DNA of 64,000 bases from Betaproteobacteria bacterium. GTDB lineage: Bacteria; Pseudomonadota; Gammaproteobacteria; Burkholderiales; Rhodocyclaceae. Positions within the stretch are counted from its first letter, which is position 1, and each line of letters opens with the position of its first letter. The stretch spans positions 97,738-161,737 of the forward strand of contig WRIU01000005.1 in the NCBI GenBank assembly GCA_009782565.1, given 5' to 3'. The notes below the pieces were generated by a model that saw only the letters and a list, made by a program, of their open reading frames with translations, was not told the DNA's origin and made no database searches. Below, in pieces: positions 52,828-61,686 of this stretch. The translations under genes were made by a program, and so were the position numbers.

Positions 52828-53838
52828 CTACACCACGACATCCACCTTCTGCACCGTTCCCACGCCGCCTTTTTCCATCAGGAAAACGCTGGTGTCGGTG
52901 ATCTGCCCGAGCTGTTTGTTATTGGCGTCCTTGATGGAAAACGGCGTACTCACATAGGTAAGGGCAATCGCGCCCACTCCAGCGTCTTTCAGGCTCGTCA
53001 GCGTGTTGCCGCCGTTCCATATGTAAAGGGAGCTATATGCGCTGTCGTTTTCGTCGATCCAGCCATTGCCGTCATCGTCGAGCGCCGCCAGTTCGGCGAA
53101 GCCGTTGCCGCTCACGGCCCCGAATAGTTCGCGCCCATCGTTGACCTTGCCGTCGCCGTTACGGTCGAATACGAGGAAACCGCTGCCGGGCTGGAGTGCC
53201 CGCATGTTGATTTCCTGTCCGTTACCATGGAGATCAAACTTGAACGTCATATTGGAAAGTTCCGCCGCAGTGCCGGCGAAATTGAGCACCAGCGGGTCTT
53301 CTCTCTTTCCTGGGCCGAATTCGACGTATTCCTCGGCGTGGAAGGCACGGAACATGTTGAGTTCCAACTGGAAGCTGATTTCTTGCCCGTCGGCGGTACG
53401 CACCATGCCTTGCGCCGAAAAGCTGCACATTTCGGTTTCGGTGTAGGAACTGTGCCGCGCAAAGAGTACGCCCCTGGGGTCTTCACCGTTAGCAGCAGAT
53501 TGAGGGTCGCCCAGTTCGGCGTTGCAGACATTGACTTTCCTGCCGGTGAGCATTTCGATGGCCATTCGCAGGAGGGTCAGCTTGGGGTCGTTGTCCGCCT
53601 GACGGTTAGGGTTGTTTGTACGGCGCACGCCTTCTGCTTGCAGGTTTTGGCGTCCTGCATCCGAGACTTGCACGGGCAAAGCGGGGTTCTCCCTGTTGGG
53701 CGTAAGGGAACCCGCTGCCGTGGGGTTGAGGCCAAGTCTTGAAGCCGGGTTCCTGGGCATAAAGAATTCCTGGGTACGGCTTTCCTTGGTGGCGAGGTGA
53801 GAGGTAGAAAATGCGAGTTGGGACTGAGTGATCTTCAT
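52828..53838 (-). CDS. Unknown protein with EF-hand-like calcium motifs
   Basis: 336 residues from MKITQSQLAFSTSH (53838), with GGAAA eight nt upstream. No signal peptide or membrane segment. Two calcium-loop motifs: DRNGDGKVNDGRELFG near residue 230 and DDDGNGWIDENDSAY near 258, a pair seen at the C-terminal part of large bacterial adhesins and RTX-like proteins and in stand-alone proteins of this kind. The middle (about 140-220) is beta-rich, VRTADGQEISFQLELNMFRAFHAEE. Function not established; a role in secretion or surface biology is inference. Divergent from the SMUG1 gene. Confidence 0.72.
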   Translation of the reverse strand: MKITQSQLAFSTSHLATKESRTQEFFMPRNPASRLGLNPTAAGSLTPNRENPALPVQVSDAGRQNLQAEGVRRTNNPNRQADNDPKLTLLRMAIEMLTGRKVNVCNAELGDPQSAANGEDPRGVLFARHSSYTETEMCSFSAQGMVRTADGQEISFQLELNMFRAFHAEEYVEFGPGKREDPLVLNFAGTAAELSNMTFKFDLHGNGQEINMRALQPGSGFLVFDRNGDGKVNDGRELFGAVSGNGFAELAALDDDGNGWIDENDSAYSSLYIWNGGNTLTSLKDAGVGAIALTYVSTPFSIKDANNKQLGQITDTSVFLMEKGGVGTVQKVDVVV

Positions 53839-53949
53839 TGTAGTGTTTCCGGTACATGGTTCTTCTGTCGTCACTACGGCACACGGGCAGATTTCTTGAG
53901 AGTGTGGAATCATTCAGCCCCTTTTTCCTTTACCCATTTTGGACAGAGT

Positions 53950-54666
53950 ATGACCGCCGCTATCCTGATTGCCGCCGCCCGCGAGTTGTCCACCACGCTC
54001 GGAAAAATGCGCTTCGCCCCGCCGGTGACGCATGTCTACAACCCGCTCGATTACGCCTGGAGCGTTCATGAACGTTACCTGCGCCGTTACGGGGATGGCC
54101 GCAAACGGGTCGTCTTTCTGGGCATGAATCCGGGGCCTTTCGGCATGGCGCAAACCGGCGTGCCTTTCGGCGAAGTGGCCGCCGTGCGTGACTGGCTACA
54201 ACTCGAAGGGCTGGTCGCCCCGCCGGAGCAGACCAATCCCAAACGTCCCGTCGAAGGCTTTGCCTGCGCGCGCTCGGAAGTGAGCGGGCGGCGCTTGTGG
54301 GGCTTGTTCCAGGAGCGGTTCGGTTCGGCGGATGCGTTCTTCGCGGAGCATTTCGTTGCCAATTACTGCCCGCTCGCCTTCTTCGACGAAGGGCGCAACC
54401 TCACGCCTGACAAGCTCCCGGCAGCGGAACAAGAACCACTGCTGGCGGCTTGCGACGCGCATTTACGCGCGCTGGTAGCGGCGCTTGCGCCGGAATGGGT
54501 GATCGGCGTCGGCGGATGGGCCGAAGCGCGGGCGCTTGGGGCGCTGGATGGCGTCAGAATCGGGCGCATCCTGCATCCAAGCCCGGCCAGTCCGGCGGCC
54601 AACCGTGGCTGGTCACAGGTGGCGAGCCGACAACTAACTGAACTGGGCGTGTGGGTAGACGGCTGA
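53950..54666 (+). CDS. SMUG1-type uracil-DNA glycosylase
   Basis: 238 residues. Motif I VVFLGMNPGPFGMAQTGVPFGEV and motif II HPSPASPAANRGW are the SMUG1 (family 3 UDG) active-site motifs. It removes uracil and oxidised pyrimidines such as hydroxymethyluracil from DNA. SMUG1 is mainly animal, with scattered bacterial members, so it is a noticeable component. Start MTAAILIAAARELS at 53950. A possible fragment of a second copy lies at 43147-43224. Confidence 0.9.
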   Translation: MTAAILIAAARELSTTLGKMRFAPPVTHVYNPLDYAWSVHERYLRRYGDGRKRVVFLGMNPGPFGMAQTGVPFGEVAAVRDWLQLEGLVAPPEQTNPKRPVEGFACARSEVSGRRLWGLFQERFGSADAFFAEHFVANYCPLAFFDEGRNLTPDKLPAAEQEPLLAACDAHLRALVAALAPEWVIGVGGWAEARALGALDGVRIGRILHPSPASPAANRGWSQVASRQLTELGVWVDG

Positions 54667-54720
54667 TAGATAGCTCGATAAGGAACGCTCGGCAACCACT
54701 CGCCGCAGGTTTTGGCAGCA

Positions 54721-54865
54721 GTGTCTCAGTTTGAATTTCATGCGTTGTAGGGGCGGCATCCTGCCGCCCGATGGACTACCCGACCCGTTCAAACGGTGTT
54801 CATTACGGCATGCCTTGCGGGCGGCAAAATGCCGCCCTTACGAATCAAATTTCAAACTGAGACAC
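54721..54865. repeat. MITE-like element, copy B (145 bp)
   Basis: Left end GTGTCTCAGTTTGAA (54721-54735) and right end TTCAAACTGAGACAC (54851-54865) are perfect 15-bp inverted repeats. Inside: GTAGGGGCGGCATCCTGCCGCCC near the left, GGGCGGCAAAATGCCGCCC near the right, no gene. It nearly fills the gap between the SMUG1 gene and rpmE. Confidence 0.75.
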
Positions 54866-54903
54866 GACCGTTTTAGCGTTTTTGTTGCCAAAAGGCTCTC
54901 GTC

Positions 54904-54912
54904 TGTGGATAA
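54904..54912. promoter_or_regulatory. DnaA box in the rpmE promoter region
   Basis: TGTGGATAA, exact complement of TTATCCACA, 60 bp before the rpmE start. Whether DnaA acts here is unknown. Confidence 0.45.
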
Positions 54913-54971
54913 TGTTATGTTCCCATTTTTCAACAGGGCGGTCACAATCGCCGTCCGAGCCAGGATTCAAC

Positions 54972-55193
54972 ATGAAAGCGGACATTCATCCCCAGTACAA
55001 AGACGTTGCCATCACCTGCTCCTGCGGCAATACGTTCGTGACCCGTTCGACCCTCAGCAAGCCCGAACTGCACGTCGAAGTGTGTTCCACCTGCCACCCG
55101 TTCTATACCGGCAAACAGAAGATCGTCGACACTGCGGGTCGCGTCGAACGCTTCCGGCAGAAATACGGCAATCTCACGCGTCCAGGCAAATAA
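54972..55193 (+). CDS. rpmE: 50S ribosomal protein L31 (zinc-binding type)
   Basis: 73 residues; [22 protein letters not shown] and [15 protein letters not shown]. Four Cys (16, 18, 37, 40) mark the zinc-containing C+ form. Typical length. Confidence 0.97.
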   Translation: MKADIHPQYKDVAITCSCGNTFVTRSTLSKPELHVEVCSTCHPFYTGKQKIVDTAGRVERFRQKYGNLTRPGK

Positions 55194-55204
55194 ACCAAAC
55201 CCGC

Positions 55205-55342
55205 CCACGGGCAGGGGCTGCATCCTGCCGCCCGCAATGGCTTGTTTGCATTACAGCATGCCGCAGAAATGATGTGCTTGCACCGAAAACGGGCGGCAAA
55301 ATGCCGCCCGTTTTCTCTGGGCTCCTCTCCCGCAAGTGGGAG
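55205..55342. repeat. Partial repeat copy D and REP-like half in the rpmE-porin gap
   Basis: GGGCAGGGGCTGCATCCTGC and the GCCC that follows, then AAAACGGGCGGCAAAATGCC and GCCCGTTTT, resemble the two hairpin cores of copy B, without terminal repeats. A CTCCTCTCCCGC-AAGT-GGGAG stretch follows. Confidence 0.5.
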
Positions 55343-55422
55343 AAAAAATGTATTGATGCGCTCGCGCGATTGCGACTTACCCAGAAACACCCGTATACTT
55401 ATGACGGTTTGGGAAGTGGGTA

Positions 55423-55525
55423 TGTGCAAAATTACGCAGTTTGTTGCACAGGTGCAACAAGAAACACCATAGCACGATGGTTTACGCCTTTAGGGCTTGC
55501 ACAAACCGTTGCTGGCTTTGCACAA
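55423..55525 (+). promoter_or_regulatory. Cluster of TTGCAC sites with a perfect palindrome upstream of the porin gene
   Basis: A perfect inverted repeat has arms TTGTTGCAC (55441-55449) and GTGCAACAA (55452-55460) with a 2-nt spacer. Further TTGCACA-type half sites lie at 55423-55430 (reverse), 55497-55504 and 55518-55525, the last two 21 bp (two helical turns) apart. The arrangement suggests a cooperative regulator or repression loop controlling the porin. The regulator is not identified. Confidence 0.6.
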
Positions 55526-55606
55526 TTCTGCCAACTTCTCGCCTGAGAGGTCCCTGTTGGGCTCTTGCCGCCGGTGGGAGCGCCGATTCAACTTGAGGAG
55601 AACTAC

Positions 55607-56755
55607 ATGCAAAAGAAACTAATCGCGCTGGCCGTTGCCGGCTTGTTGTCCGCTCCGGCTTTCGCGCAATCGAACGTGACCCTGTATGGCACGATCGACT
55701 ACGGCTTTACGTCATTGGGTAGCAACGATGCTGAAGGCGTCAAGAGCCGTCAAGGTATCGACTCCGGCATCTCCAAGGCCAACCGCATTGGCTTCAAAGG
55801 GGCGGAAGACCTGGGTAACGGCCTGAAGGCTGTGTTCGTGCTGGAAACCGGCCTGAATGGTGACCAAAGCTCATTGTTCAACGACGGTAAAGCCCGCCAG
55901 AGCTACGCTGGCTTGGCCGGCGGCTTCGGTACGGTCGCCTTTGGTCGTCAGTACACCCCGCAGCACCTCTTCACCAGCGCCGTCGACCCCTTCGGCAAGA
56001 ACGGTTTCGGTAGCGCCGGCAACGTGCTGGTGCAGGATCGGCGTCTGGACAACTTGGCAGCCTATATTTCCCCGAGCTTTGGCGGTTTCAGCTTCATTTT
56101 TGGCTACACCTTCAACGGCATAGGCCAGGAAAATCTTGAAAACGATGGTGACGCCCGTGTCTGGGCATTTGCGCCGAGCTTTACGTGGAACAATCTGTTC
56201 GTGGGCGCCAACTACCACACCGCTAACGTGAAGGCTGCTCATGGCCCCAATACGAGCGCCTTCAATGCCCTCGACCTGTATGCGTCATACGACTTTGGCT
56301 TTGTCAAGGTAGGGAGTACGATTGGTCGTCGCACGACCAAGCAGGCTGTGAACCCATGGATCTCAAACAAAGACACCAAGCTCACTCAGTTCATGATCGG
56401 TGCGACCTTCAGGATTACTCCCAACGACTCGATCCTGACTTCCTACAGCCGCGCCAGGGAAAATGACTTCGACAATTCTGGTAATAGACCCAGGATTGGT
56501 CAGTGGGCCATTGGCTACGAGCATGCCCTCTCCAAGCGTACCGTTCTGTACTCGCAGTTTGCGGTTCAGAGTCATAACGCTGACTACAAAGAGTATGGTT
56601 TTACTGGCACTTTCTTCACCGACGGCCCGGTGGGCAGCGTTACTTCCTCCAATGGGCCTAATGTAGGTAGCGCCCCCAGTTTCGTTAACCAAGAGTTGCA
56701 AACTGGCAATCAGTATCGCCGCGGTTTCGTCGTTGGCTTCCGCCACGACTTCTAA
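55607..56755 (+). CDS. Outer-membrane porin, Gram_neg_porin family
   Basis: 382 residues from ATG 55607 with GAGGAG six nt upstream. Signal peptide 1-20 (MQKKLIALAVAGLLSAPAFA), then the betaproteobacterial porin start QSNVTLYGTIDYGFTS and GFKGAEDLGNGLKAVFVLE, and the final aromatic residue in GFRHDF needed for assembly. Expected 16-strand trimer for small solutes. Followed by a strong terminator, so monocistronic and probably highly expressed. Confidence 0.95.
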   Translation: MQKKLIALAVAGLLSAPAFAQSNVTLYGTIDYGFTSLGSNDAEGVKSRQGIDSGISKANRIGFKGAEDLGNGLKAVFVLETGLNGDQSSLFNDGKARQSYAGLAGGFGTVAFGRQYTPQHLFTSAVDPFGKNGFGSAGNVLVQDRRLDNLAAYISPSFGGFSFIFGYTFNGIGQENLENDGDARVWAFAPSFTWNNLFVGANYHTANVKAAHGPNTSAFNALDLYASYDFGFVKVGSTIGRRTTKQAVNPWISNKDTKLTQFMIGATFRITPNDSILTSYSRARENDFDNSGNRPRIGQWAIGYEHALSKRTVLYSQFAVQSHNADYKEYGFTGTFFTDGPVGSVTSSNGPNVGSAPSFVNQELQTGNQYRRGFVVGFRHDF

Positions 56756-56784
56756 TCGCAGATTTTCCAGCGATTCAGTCTGAA

Positions 56785-56810
56785 AAAGGGCGCTTCGGCG
56801 CCCTTTTTTT
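56785..56810 (+). terminator. Intrinsic terminator of the porin gene
   Basis: AAAGGGCGC, TTCG tetraloop, GCGCCCTTT and a seven-T run. Confidence 0.95.
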
Positions 56811-56835
56811 ATGGGAATTCGTAATTAACGACTGC

Positions 56836-59016
56836 TCACACTTCCAATGGGTCGACGTCTATTTGCCAGCGCATTTCGCGCGGCGCATGCAGGGCGCGGA
56901 TGCGCTCCAGCCAGCGGGTGAGGAAGGCTTGTAGCGCGGCCCGATGGTCGGACTCGATCAGTAATTGGGCGCGCTCGCGCCGTGCGAGGCGGGTGAGGCG
57001 CATCGGCACGGGGTCGAAGAGGCGGATTGCCGAGGCAGCAAACGGGGCGGCCTCATCCTTGGCGCGGCGCAGGAAGTCCATCGCTGCTGCCAGTTCCGGC
57101 GCGTCGGCTCGTAACATGGCCTGACGTGAGAACGGCGGGAAATTGGCGGCGAGGCGGCAGTCGAGTTCCATGCGGGCAAAGGCGTCGAAATCGTGCTGGA
57201 TGAGGCAACGGTAGATCGGATGCGCCGGGTATTCGGTCTGGATCAGGACTTCGCCGGGTAATTGCGCGCGGCCCGCGCGGCCACCGACTTGCATCATTTG
57301 CTGGAACAGGCGCTCGGGTGCACGAAAATCGGCGGCGTGCAGCGAAGCATCCGCGCCCAGGATTCCGACCAGGGTGATACGGGGGAAATCGTGCCCCTTG
57401 GCCATCATCTGGGTCCCAACAAGGATGTCGGCCTCGCCAGCGGCGATGCTCGCCAGGAGCGATTCACGGCGCGCAGGGGTGCGTGCGGCGTCGCGGTCGA
57501 TCCGAAGTACCCGCGCGGCAGGAAAAAGCTCGGCAAGCCGGGTTTCGACCCGCTGTGTGCCGCGTCCGAAAGGCTGAATGTCCTGATTGCCGCAAACCGG
57601 GCAGGCGCGGGGGATGGGGCTGTCCGCGCCGCAGTGGTGGCAGCGTAGCCGCCGGTCGGCGAGGTGGACGACCCGGTTAGCCGAACAGTGCGGGCATTGG
57701 CTGACCCATCCGCAGGCCGTGCAGGACAGTACCGGCGCGTAGCCCCGGCGGTTGAGGAACACCAGGCTTTGTTCGCCGCGCTGTATCCGCGCGTCAATGG
57801 CTTCGCGCAAGGGCGGGCTGATGCCTTCGTCGAGGCGGCAGCGGCGGGTGTCGATGATTCTGACCGTAGGCAGCGCGCTAGACAGCGCCCTGACGGGTAG
57901 CCTCAAGAGGCGGTAACGGTTGCTCTGCGCGTGCCGCCAGCTTTCCAGCGAAGGCGTGGCGGAACCTAACACTACGGGCACATTGCGCTGGCGAGCCCGC
58001 CAGACCGCGAGGTCGCGCGCTGAATAGCGAATGCCTTCCTGTTGCTTGTAGGAAGCGTCATGCTCTTCATCAACCAGGATCAGCCCAAGCCTGGGCAATG
58101 GAGTAAATACCGCCAACCGGGTCCCGAGCACGATGTCAGCCCGCCCGTCCAGCGCTTGTCTGAAGCCACGCGCCCGCGCGCCCGCAGCAAGCTCTGAATG
58201 CAGGCTGACGACGCGAGCGGCGGGAAAGCGCGCGCGTACCCGCTCTTGCAGTTGAGGCGTGAGTGCGATTTCCGGAACCAGCATCAGCACTTGATCTCCG
58301 GCAGCCAGGGTATCGGCGGCCAGGCGCAGATAGATTTCGGTTTTACCACTGCCGGTGACGCCCGCAAGCAGCCATGCGACGAAACCGGCAGGGGCGGCGC
58401 GGCAGATTTCCAATGCTTCGGCCTGAGCGTCGGTGAGGGGAGGGGGCGCGCTGGCGCGGTGGCGTTCGCGAGGAGCGTCGGGTGAGACGGCCAGCCAGCC
58501 GCGCGCGAGCGCGTCGCCTGCGGCGCTTCCGGCAGCAAGCCGACGAATGGCGCTACGGCGCAGAAGCGGCGCGTGTTCGCCGCGCGCGGCCAGTTCGCGC
58601 ATGAGCGCCAACGCGCGGCTGTCTCGGCGGCGCTCGGTTAGCGCTGCGCGGCCCGCATCGGTCAGGGTAAGCAGGGGGTCGGGTTCGTTGCCACCATCGG
58701 CCTGGCGCAGCCCAGGCGGCAGCGCGAGCGCAACGACTTCGCCGGGGGGCGCATGGTAATAGCGGGCGGTAAATTCGACTAGTTCCATCCAGTCGGGCGG
58801 CAACGGAGGCATATCGCGCTGGATGCGGATGACCGGCTTCAAGCGTGCGGGGTCGAGTCCGGCGGTTTCGGGAAGCGCCAGAATCAAACCGTTTTTTTCC
58901 CCGCGCCCGAATGGAACACGCACACAATGGCCAATGTCCGCGATCGTCGCGTCTTCCGCCAGATAGTCGAAGAGTTGCGGCAGAGGGACGGGAACCGCTA
59001 CGCGGATAACTGTCAT
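56836..59016 (-). CDS. priA: Primosomal protein N' (PriA replication-restart helicase)
   Basis: 726 residues. 3'-end-binding N-terminal domain, Walker A GVTGSGKTEIYL, Walker B ILVDEEHDASYKQQEG, then the zinc-binding insert with pairs of Cys (CTACGWVSQCPHC, CHHCG, CPVCG) and the helicase C domain. Reloads the replisome at stalled forks. It lies next to hemE on the same strand, the gap holding a DnaA box. Confidence 0.97.
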   Translation of the reverse strand: MTVIRVAVPVPLPQLFDYLAEDATIADIGHCVRVPFGRGEKNGLILALPETAGLDPARLKPVIRIQRDMPPLPPDWMELVEFTARYYHAPPGEVVALALPPGLRQADGGNEPDPLLTLTDAGRAALTERRRDSRALALMRELAARGEHAPLLRRSAIRRLAAGSAAGDALARGWLAVSPDAPRERHRASAPPPLTDAQAEALEICRAAPAGFVAWLLAGVTGSGKTEIYLRLAADTLAAGDQVLMLVPEIALTPQLQERVRARFPAARVVSLHSELAAGARARGFRQALDGRADIVLGTRLAVFTPLPRLGLILVDEEHDASYKQQEGIRYSARDLAVWRARQRNVPVVLGSATPSLESWRHAQSNRYRLLRLPVRALSSALPTVRIIDTRRCRLDEGISPPLREAIDARIQRGEQSLVFLNRRGYAPVLSCTACGWVSQCPHCSANRVVHLADRRLRCHHCGADSPIPRACPVCGNQDIQPFGRGTQRVETRLAELFPAARVLRIDRDAARTPARRESLLASIAAGEADILVGTQMMAKGHDFPRITLVGILGADASLHAADFRAPERLFQQMMQVGGRAGRAQLPGEVLIQTEYPAHPIYRCLIQHDFDAFARMELDCRLAANFPPFSRQAMLRADAPELAAAMDFLRRAKDEAAPFAASAIRLFDPVPMRLTRLARRERAQLLIESDHRAALQAFLTRWLERIRALHAPREMRWQIDVDPLEV

Positions 59017-59386
59017 GACATATAAACAACGAAAAAGACAAAGAGATGTTTTTTCTTCAAAGAGTTAGCTGAAAAACTTGAAGGTGATTCGTGTAATCGG
59101 AGGTAAGCGGTTGCTATAGAAGGGGTCTCCGGTTTCCTCACAATTTCTGTGGATAACTTTGTGAAAAAACCGGGTACAGCGTCCGACATCCAGCGCCATT
59201 GTGACAAATTACACATTCTGCCCCATGATGAGGCAAAAAAAATCCTTTAATAATCATGACGTTAAAGATTGTCCAAAAATTTACCCGGTCTCGGGGTCAT
59301 GCAGTGCACAAAAAACGCCCGTGTGCATAAGTCAATACGAACCAGGGCGGCGGAACCCGCAGCCGGTCAGGGAAAGGCGCGAGCCC
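59017..59386. other. Gap between hemE and priA with a DnaA box
   Basis: No gene seen in 370 bp. A perfect DnaA box lies at 59150-59158 (TGTGGATAA) inside CACAATTTCTGTGGATAACT, followed by TTTGTG. Most of the region should be the priA promoter zone. Confidence 0.5.
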
Positions 59387-60466
59387 TTATGTATTTTTTG
59401 TATTTTGGCGTGTCTTCCGGCTATACGCGTGCACGGTTTCAACCAGCGCGACGACATTCTCAGGCTGGGTGTGCTGTGAGATGCCGTGGCCGAGGTTGAA
59501 CACATGGCCTGGATGCGAGCCGTAAGCGTCGATCAGTTTGCGCGCTTCAGTGGCGACGACCTCCGGTGTAGCAAACAGCACGGCGGGGTCGAGGTTGCCT
59601 TGGAGCGCGACACGGCCATTGACCTGTTCACGGGCGCGGCCAATATCTATCGTCCAGTCGAGCCCGACCGCGTCGAATCCGCTGTCGGCAAGCGCGTCCA
59701 GCCAGAGCCCGCCGCCTTTGGTGAAGACGATGGCGGGTATGCGCTGCCCGTCCTTTTCGCGGATGAGGCCTGCGGCGATTCTCTGCAGGTAGGCGAGGGA
59801 GAATTCGCGCCAGGCGGCATCGGAGAGCGTGCCGCCCCAGGAATCGAACACCATCACGGCTTGCGCGCCGGATTCGATTTGGGCATTCAGGTAAACCGTG
59901 ACGGCCTGCGCGGTGACATCGAGAATGTGGTGAATGAGATCGGGGCGCGCGTAGGCCATGGTCTTGACGGCACGGTAGTCATCGCTCGAACCGCCTTCGA
60001 CCATATAACAGGCGAGCGTCCACGGGCTGCCAGCAAAGCCGATCAGCGGGACGCTGCCATCGAGCGCCCGGCGGATTTCAGCAACCGCGTCCGTCACGTA
60101 GCGCAGTTCGGCGTGGGGGTCAGGTACGGAAAGGTTGCGGATTTCCCATTCTTGGGCAAGCGGGCGCTCGAACTTCGGGCCTTCGCCTTCGGAAAAATAC
60201 AGGCCAAGCCCCATCGCGTCCGGAATGGTCAGAATGTCGGAAAAAAGAATGGCGGCGTCCAGGTCGAAACGCGCCAGCGGTTGCAGGGTGACTTCGCAGG
60301 CAAGCGCCGGACTCTTGCATAGGGCGAGGAAATTGCCCGCGCGTTTGCGCGTTTCGCGGTATTCGGGCAGGTAACGCCCCGCCTGGCGCATCAGCCAGAT
60401 GGGCGTGTATTCGGTGGGTTCGCGCAGCAGCGCGCGCAGCAGGGTATCGTTCTTGAGGCGGCTCAA
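59387..60466 (-). CDS. hemE: Uroporphyrinogen decarboxylase
   Basis: 359 residues from a TTG start at 60466 with GGAG six nt upstream; this gives the usual N-terminus [33 protein letters not shown]. The open frame continues upstream to 60583, but that extension would lie over the rpsL promoter zone. Signature [12 protein letters not shown] and the N-terminal [17 protein letters not shown] are present. Decarboxylates uroporphyrinogen III in heme synthesis. Confidence 0.95.
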   Translation of the reverse strand: MSRLKNDTLLRALLREPTEYTPIWLMRQAGRYLPEYRETRKRAGNFLALCKSPALACEVTLQPLARFDLDAAILFSDILTIPDAMGLGLYFSEGEGPKFERPLAQEWEIRNLSVPDPHAELRYVTDAVAEIRRALDGSVPLIGFAGSPWTLACYMVEGGSSDDYRAVKTMAYARPDLIHHILDVTAQAVTVYLNAQIESGAQAVMVFDSWGGTLSDAAWREFSLAYLQRIAAGLIREKDGQRIPAIVFTKGGGLWLDALADSGFDAVGLDWTIDIGRAREQVNGRVALQGNLDPAVLFATPEVVATEARKLIDAYGSHPGHVFNLGHGISQHTQPENVVALVETVHAYSRKTRQNTKNT

Positions 60467-60564
60467 TGTTGGCTCCGAAGAAAAAACAGATTCGCTAGGA
60501 GGGGCAATATTATCGCCTACCTGCCTCCGCAGTTGTAAGTTTGACACCTCCTTACTCATGCACG

Positions 60565-60593
60565 TTGACTTAGCCGTTTGCACGTTATATGCT
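60565..60593 (+). promoter_or_regulatory. Promoter of the str operon
   Basis: TTGACT (60565-60570), 17 bp, TATGCT (60588-60593): a near-consensus sigma-70 promoter, giving a leader of about 100 nt before rpsL. Confidence 0.8.
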
Positions 60594-60602
60594 TTCGCCT
60601 CT

Positions 60603-60683
60603 TTTGTGGTCGATCAACCGCAGTTAGCCACAAACCGGAATCAAACCGCCGAGGCGGCCCGTGGTGGGCTGCCTCGGTTTTTT
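60603..60683 (+). terminator. Leader hairpins with terminator upstream of rpsL (possible attenuator)
   Basis: First stem TTTGTGG (60603-60609) with CCACAAA (60628-60634). Second stem CCGAGGCGGCCC (60649-60660) with GGGCTGCCTCGG (60666-60677), 12 pairs including one G-U, followed at once by six T (60678-60683). It lies between the promoter and the rpsL start at 60699, so it must either be read through or act as an attenuator. Confidence 0.75.
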
Positions 60684-60698
60684 GGGAATTCTTTAAGC

Positions 60699-61076
60699 AT
60701 GCCGACAATCAATCAGCTCGTTCGCAAGCCGCGCCAGGTGGAAGAGGCCAAGAGCAAAGTGCCCGCGCTCGACGCGTGCCCGCAGAAGCGCGGTGTTTGT
60801 ACCCGCGTCTACACCACGACACCAAAAAAACCGAACTCCGCATTGCGTAAGGTCGCCAAGGTGCGCCTGACCAACGGTTTCGAGGTTATCTCCTACATCG
60901 GCGGTGAAGGCCATAACCTGCAAGAGCACTCCGTAGTGCTGATCCGTGGCGGCCGGGTGAAAGATTTGCCGGGTGTGCGCTACCACATCGTGCGCGGTTC
61001 CCTCGACCTGCAAGGGGTGAAGGATCGCAAACAGTCGCGTTCCAAGTACGGGGCCAAGCGCCCGAAGAAGGCCTGA
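60699..61076 (+). CDS. rpsL: 30S ribosomal protein S12
   Basis: 125 residues, [13 protein letters not shown] start and [15 protein letters not shown], with [15 protein letters not shown]. The lysines tied to streptomycin sensitivity (around 43 and 88) are wild type. First gene of rpsL-rpsG-fusA-tuf. Upstream lies hemE, not rpoBC as in most bacteria. Confidence 0.98.
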   Translation: MPTINQLVRKPRQVEEAKSKVPALDACPQKRGVCTRVYTTTPKKPNSALRKVAKVRLTNGFEVISYIGGEGHNLQEHSVVLIRGGRVKDLPGVRYHIVRGSLDLQGVKDRKQSRSKYGAKRPKKA

Positions 61077-61111
61077 TCAGGTCGGCGCACATTTATATTT
61101 GAGAGGTTGTC

Positions 61112-61582
61112 ATGCCGCGTCGTCGCGAAGTTCCGAAACGTGAAATCCTGCCCGACCCTAAGTTCGCGTCGCAGGATGTTTCCAAGTTCATCAACGTCAT
61201 CATGCACTCCGGCAAGAAGTCGGTCGCCGAGCGCATCGTCTATGGCGCGTTTGAGCACATCACCGCCAAGGCGGGAAAAGACCCGCTGGAAATCTTCACT
61301 GCTGCGGTAGCCAACGTAAAGCCGGTCGTCGAAGTCAAGAGCCGCCGGGTCGGTGGCGCAAACTACCAGGTTCCGGTTGAAGTGCGCCCGTCCCGCCGCA
61401 TGGCGCTTTCCATGCGCTGGTTGCGCGAAGCTGCGCGTAAGCGCGCTGAGAAGTCGATGGCGCAACGGTTGGCCGGTGAATTGCTCGAAGCGGCTGAAGG
61501 CCGTGGCGCAGCAATGAAGAAACGTGATGAAGTGCACCGAATGGCCGAGGCCAATAAGGCATTCTCGCATTACCGCTTCTGA
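61112..61582 (+). CDS. rpsG: 30S ribosomal protein S7
   Basis: 156 residues, [31 protein letters not shown] start and the [16 protein letters not shown] segment; standard length. Second gene of the str operon. In E. coli S7 regulates the operon by binding the rpsL-rpsG gap; here that gap is only 35 nt. Confidence 0.98.
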   Translation: MPRRREVPKREILPDPKFASQDVSKFINVIMHSGKKSVAERIVYGAFEHITAKAGKDPLEIFTAAVANVKPVVEVKSRRVGGANYQVPVEVRPSRRMALSMRWLREAARKRAEKSMAQRLAGELLEAAEGRGAAMKKRDEVHRMAEANKAFSHYRF

Positions 61583-61686
61583 TCTGACCCGATCAGCAGC
61601 GAATCGGGCCCTGTGAAGGGCTCGATTGGTTTTAGAACGCTCTTTAAAAAATACGCCGCCACAAGCGGCAACACAGGATAGACATC

